Source: Schistosoma haematobium
Lineage: Eukaryota; Platyhelminthes; Trematoda; Strigeidida; Schistosomatidae
Direction: 5' to 3'
Length of the DNA: 64,000 nt
NCBI RefSeq assembly: GCF_000699445.3
Contig: NC_067200.1
Span: forward strand, 7,252,450-7,316,449
Below, piece after piece: positions 62,531-64,000 of the stretch. The position numbers and the translations under genes are program-made. The number at the start of each line of letters is the position of its first letter. The stretch's first letter is position 1. Below the pieces are notes generated by a model. That model worked only from the letters and a program-made list of their open reading frames with translations. It was not told where the DNA came from and ran no database searches.

Positions 62531-64000
62531 GACACATGACATGTACATTAATAATTGTTTCATTAGCCTAGAAACAACTTTTAACAAATTATTTCTTCAA
62601 TTGTTTTTAAAACTAATGAAAATAAATCAAATCAAAGTGTACACATATAAATTTGTCATTTATCATTTTAGATTGTAACTTGTTTAAAGATATTCACTTT
62701 ATTGTTGTCATTTGAATCAGTTTACATAATCCATCTAATCAGGTCTTATTTTGTGTATATTATAACTGTTATGTATTAGTTATTTTGACAGGATAAATCT
62801 TTAACATGTGTTATGAATTGTATTGATTAGCATAAATTGGTCTCAACTTTAATGATATTACCATTCAAATGATGGAATCATAATGTAACTTGAAAAGCCT
62901 GTAGAATACTTAACTACAATGATAATAAATATAACAAATAAGAGTGAATGTGAATTAAAAAAGACGAAACATTTACCCAACCCGTTAGAACGCTTGATTT
63001 TATTTCGTCTAATGTTATAATGGTTGAGTTTACACGTTTACACGTATAGGACATTAATTTATCTTAGACGAATATCTATAGTAGATTCCCTCCCAGTGTC
63101 TATTCTACATGACTTCAACATAACTCAGATGATCAAGAACATGTGATTCTCTTGACTACAACGTAAATATATTCCCACATCAAAAACCCGACACAATTCA
63201 ACAACAATGAACAATCAATAATAAGTAATAATTATAAGGATAGGGGAATATATAACTCACCCGACACTTGTCAGGCTACCTACACATCTGACTAAGCAGA
63301 CAACCAATCATTATCATTCTAGCCCACACATCACAACCATTATTTGTTTCTATATGGAATGTGTCAATGTTAATGTTGTTTTTTTTTGTTTCTCTGTAAT
63401 TCTTAATAATGAGTTTGCTTACATTGATGAAATATGATTCCAAGGATGTAACTACTGTGTATATTGACGCTGATTAGAATAGGCAAATTCTTCGATCTTC
63501 AGTGCCCGAATCAGAACATGGGATAAGTTAGCTGATTTACTTTTAATGATGAAAACTTTAAAACACATTTTTATATGCAATGAATCTAAAAACCATAATA
63601 CATCATTGATAAGTTACAACTCGTACAAAATTCTACTATTTGTGGCATAATACACACTAGATATATATATTTTTATACCAATTCTTCGGAGAACAGTTTT
63701 TCAAGTTTCACACATTTCTGACAGTTTTCTGTTATTCCATAGGTTTCAATATAGCTCAGATCACAGTACTCGAAACTAGCTTCAAAACGAATGGAATTCC
63801 TTACTAATTGTTCAAATTAAGGATAATTTATCATGGTATGATTACTTGGGAAATCGATAATGTACACATCCCTTAGCAGTATCAAACTAGAATTAAGCAA
63901 TAATCCATAAATTTCATTGGACTTGGAAAGAGCATCTCATCTATTTAGGACTCATCGCAGTGGGATAAACACGAGCTCCATGTTCATATTCACATTGAGA
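62531..64000. other. AT-rich, nothing recognised
   Basis: No exon with splice signals, repeat family or RNA seen. If the Ig-domain gene continues, its next exon was not recognised here. Confidence 0.4.

Overview
This is eukaryotic, AT-rich, repeat-dense DNA that best fits a schistosome blood fluke (Trematoda, Schistosomatidae). The evidence is many SINE copies carrying a tRNA-like promoter plus a hammerhead ribozyme of the schistosome Sm-alpha type, Penelope-like, RTE-like and CR1-like retroelement fragments, Ty3/Gypsy-like LTR elements, long AT-rich introns with microsatellites, and Asn/Ser-rich proteins. I cannot fix the species.

Two host genes can be reconstructed exon by exon, both on the + strand. 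The first is an orthologue of CFAP36 (CCDC104), a ciliary ARL-binding protein. It has seven coding exons between 21569 and 31668 and a predicted 338 residues, close to the roughly 340 of vertebrate CFAP36. All splice phases agree, and intron 5 appears to be a GC-AG intron. The second is a secreted or membrane protein with at least four immunoglobulin-like domains, on four phase-compatible exons from 41033 to 61515, probably continuing beyond the window. A third coding candidate is a 188-codon Ser/Thr/Asn-rich frame at 3025-3591, probably a terminal exon of a gene lying mainly to the left.

Layout: 1-880 Penelope RT remnant; 1240-2450 non-LTR 3' end, putative solo LTR and old SINE; 3002-3591 coding exon; 4197-5230 Penelope remnant split by a head-to-head SINE pair; 5872-6185 solo Gypsy LTR; 6331-8670 non-LTR fragments; 8671-12086 gag-only LTR element nested in an RTE-like copy that resumes to 13010; 12993-13862 CR1-like 3' end; 15305-20535 a Gypsy element arranged as a large inverted duplication; 21569-31668 CFAP36, with Penelope, RTE, SINE and MITE insertions in its introns; 31669-35541 no confident feature; 35542-37584 second gag-only LTR element with a solo LTR nested in its 3' LTR; 38316-39245 CR1-like 3' end; 41033-61515 immunoglobulin-domain gene with SINEs, a MITE, a solo LTR and microsatellites in its introns; 61835-62530 another non-LTR 3' end; 62531-64000 nothing recognised.

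The most notable structures are the hammerhead SINEs, two of which form a palindromic dimer inside a single target-site duplication, a candidate hammerhead fold in the inverted long repeats of a Penelope-like element, an almost exact 2.27-kb inverted duplication of a defective Gypsy element, and a two-copy MITE-like family with 20-bp terminal inverted repeats. All splice sites, domain calls and repeat boundaries were read by eye from the sequence; no database search was run.
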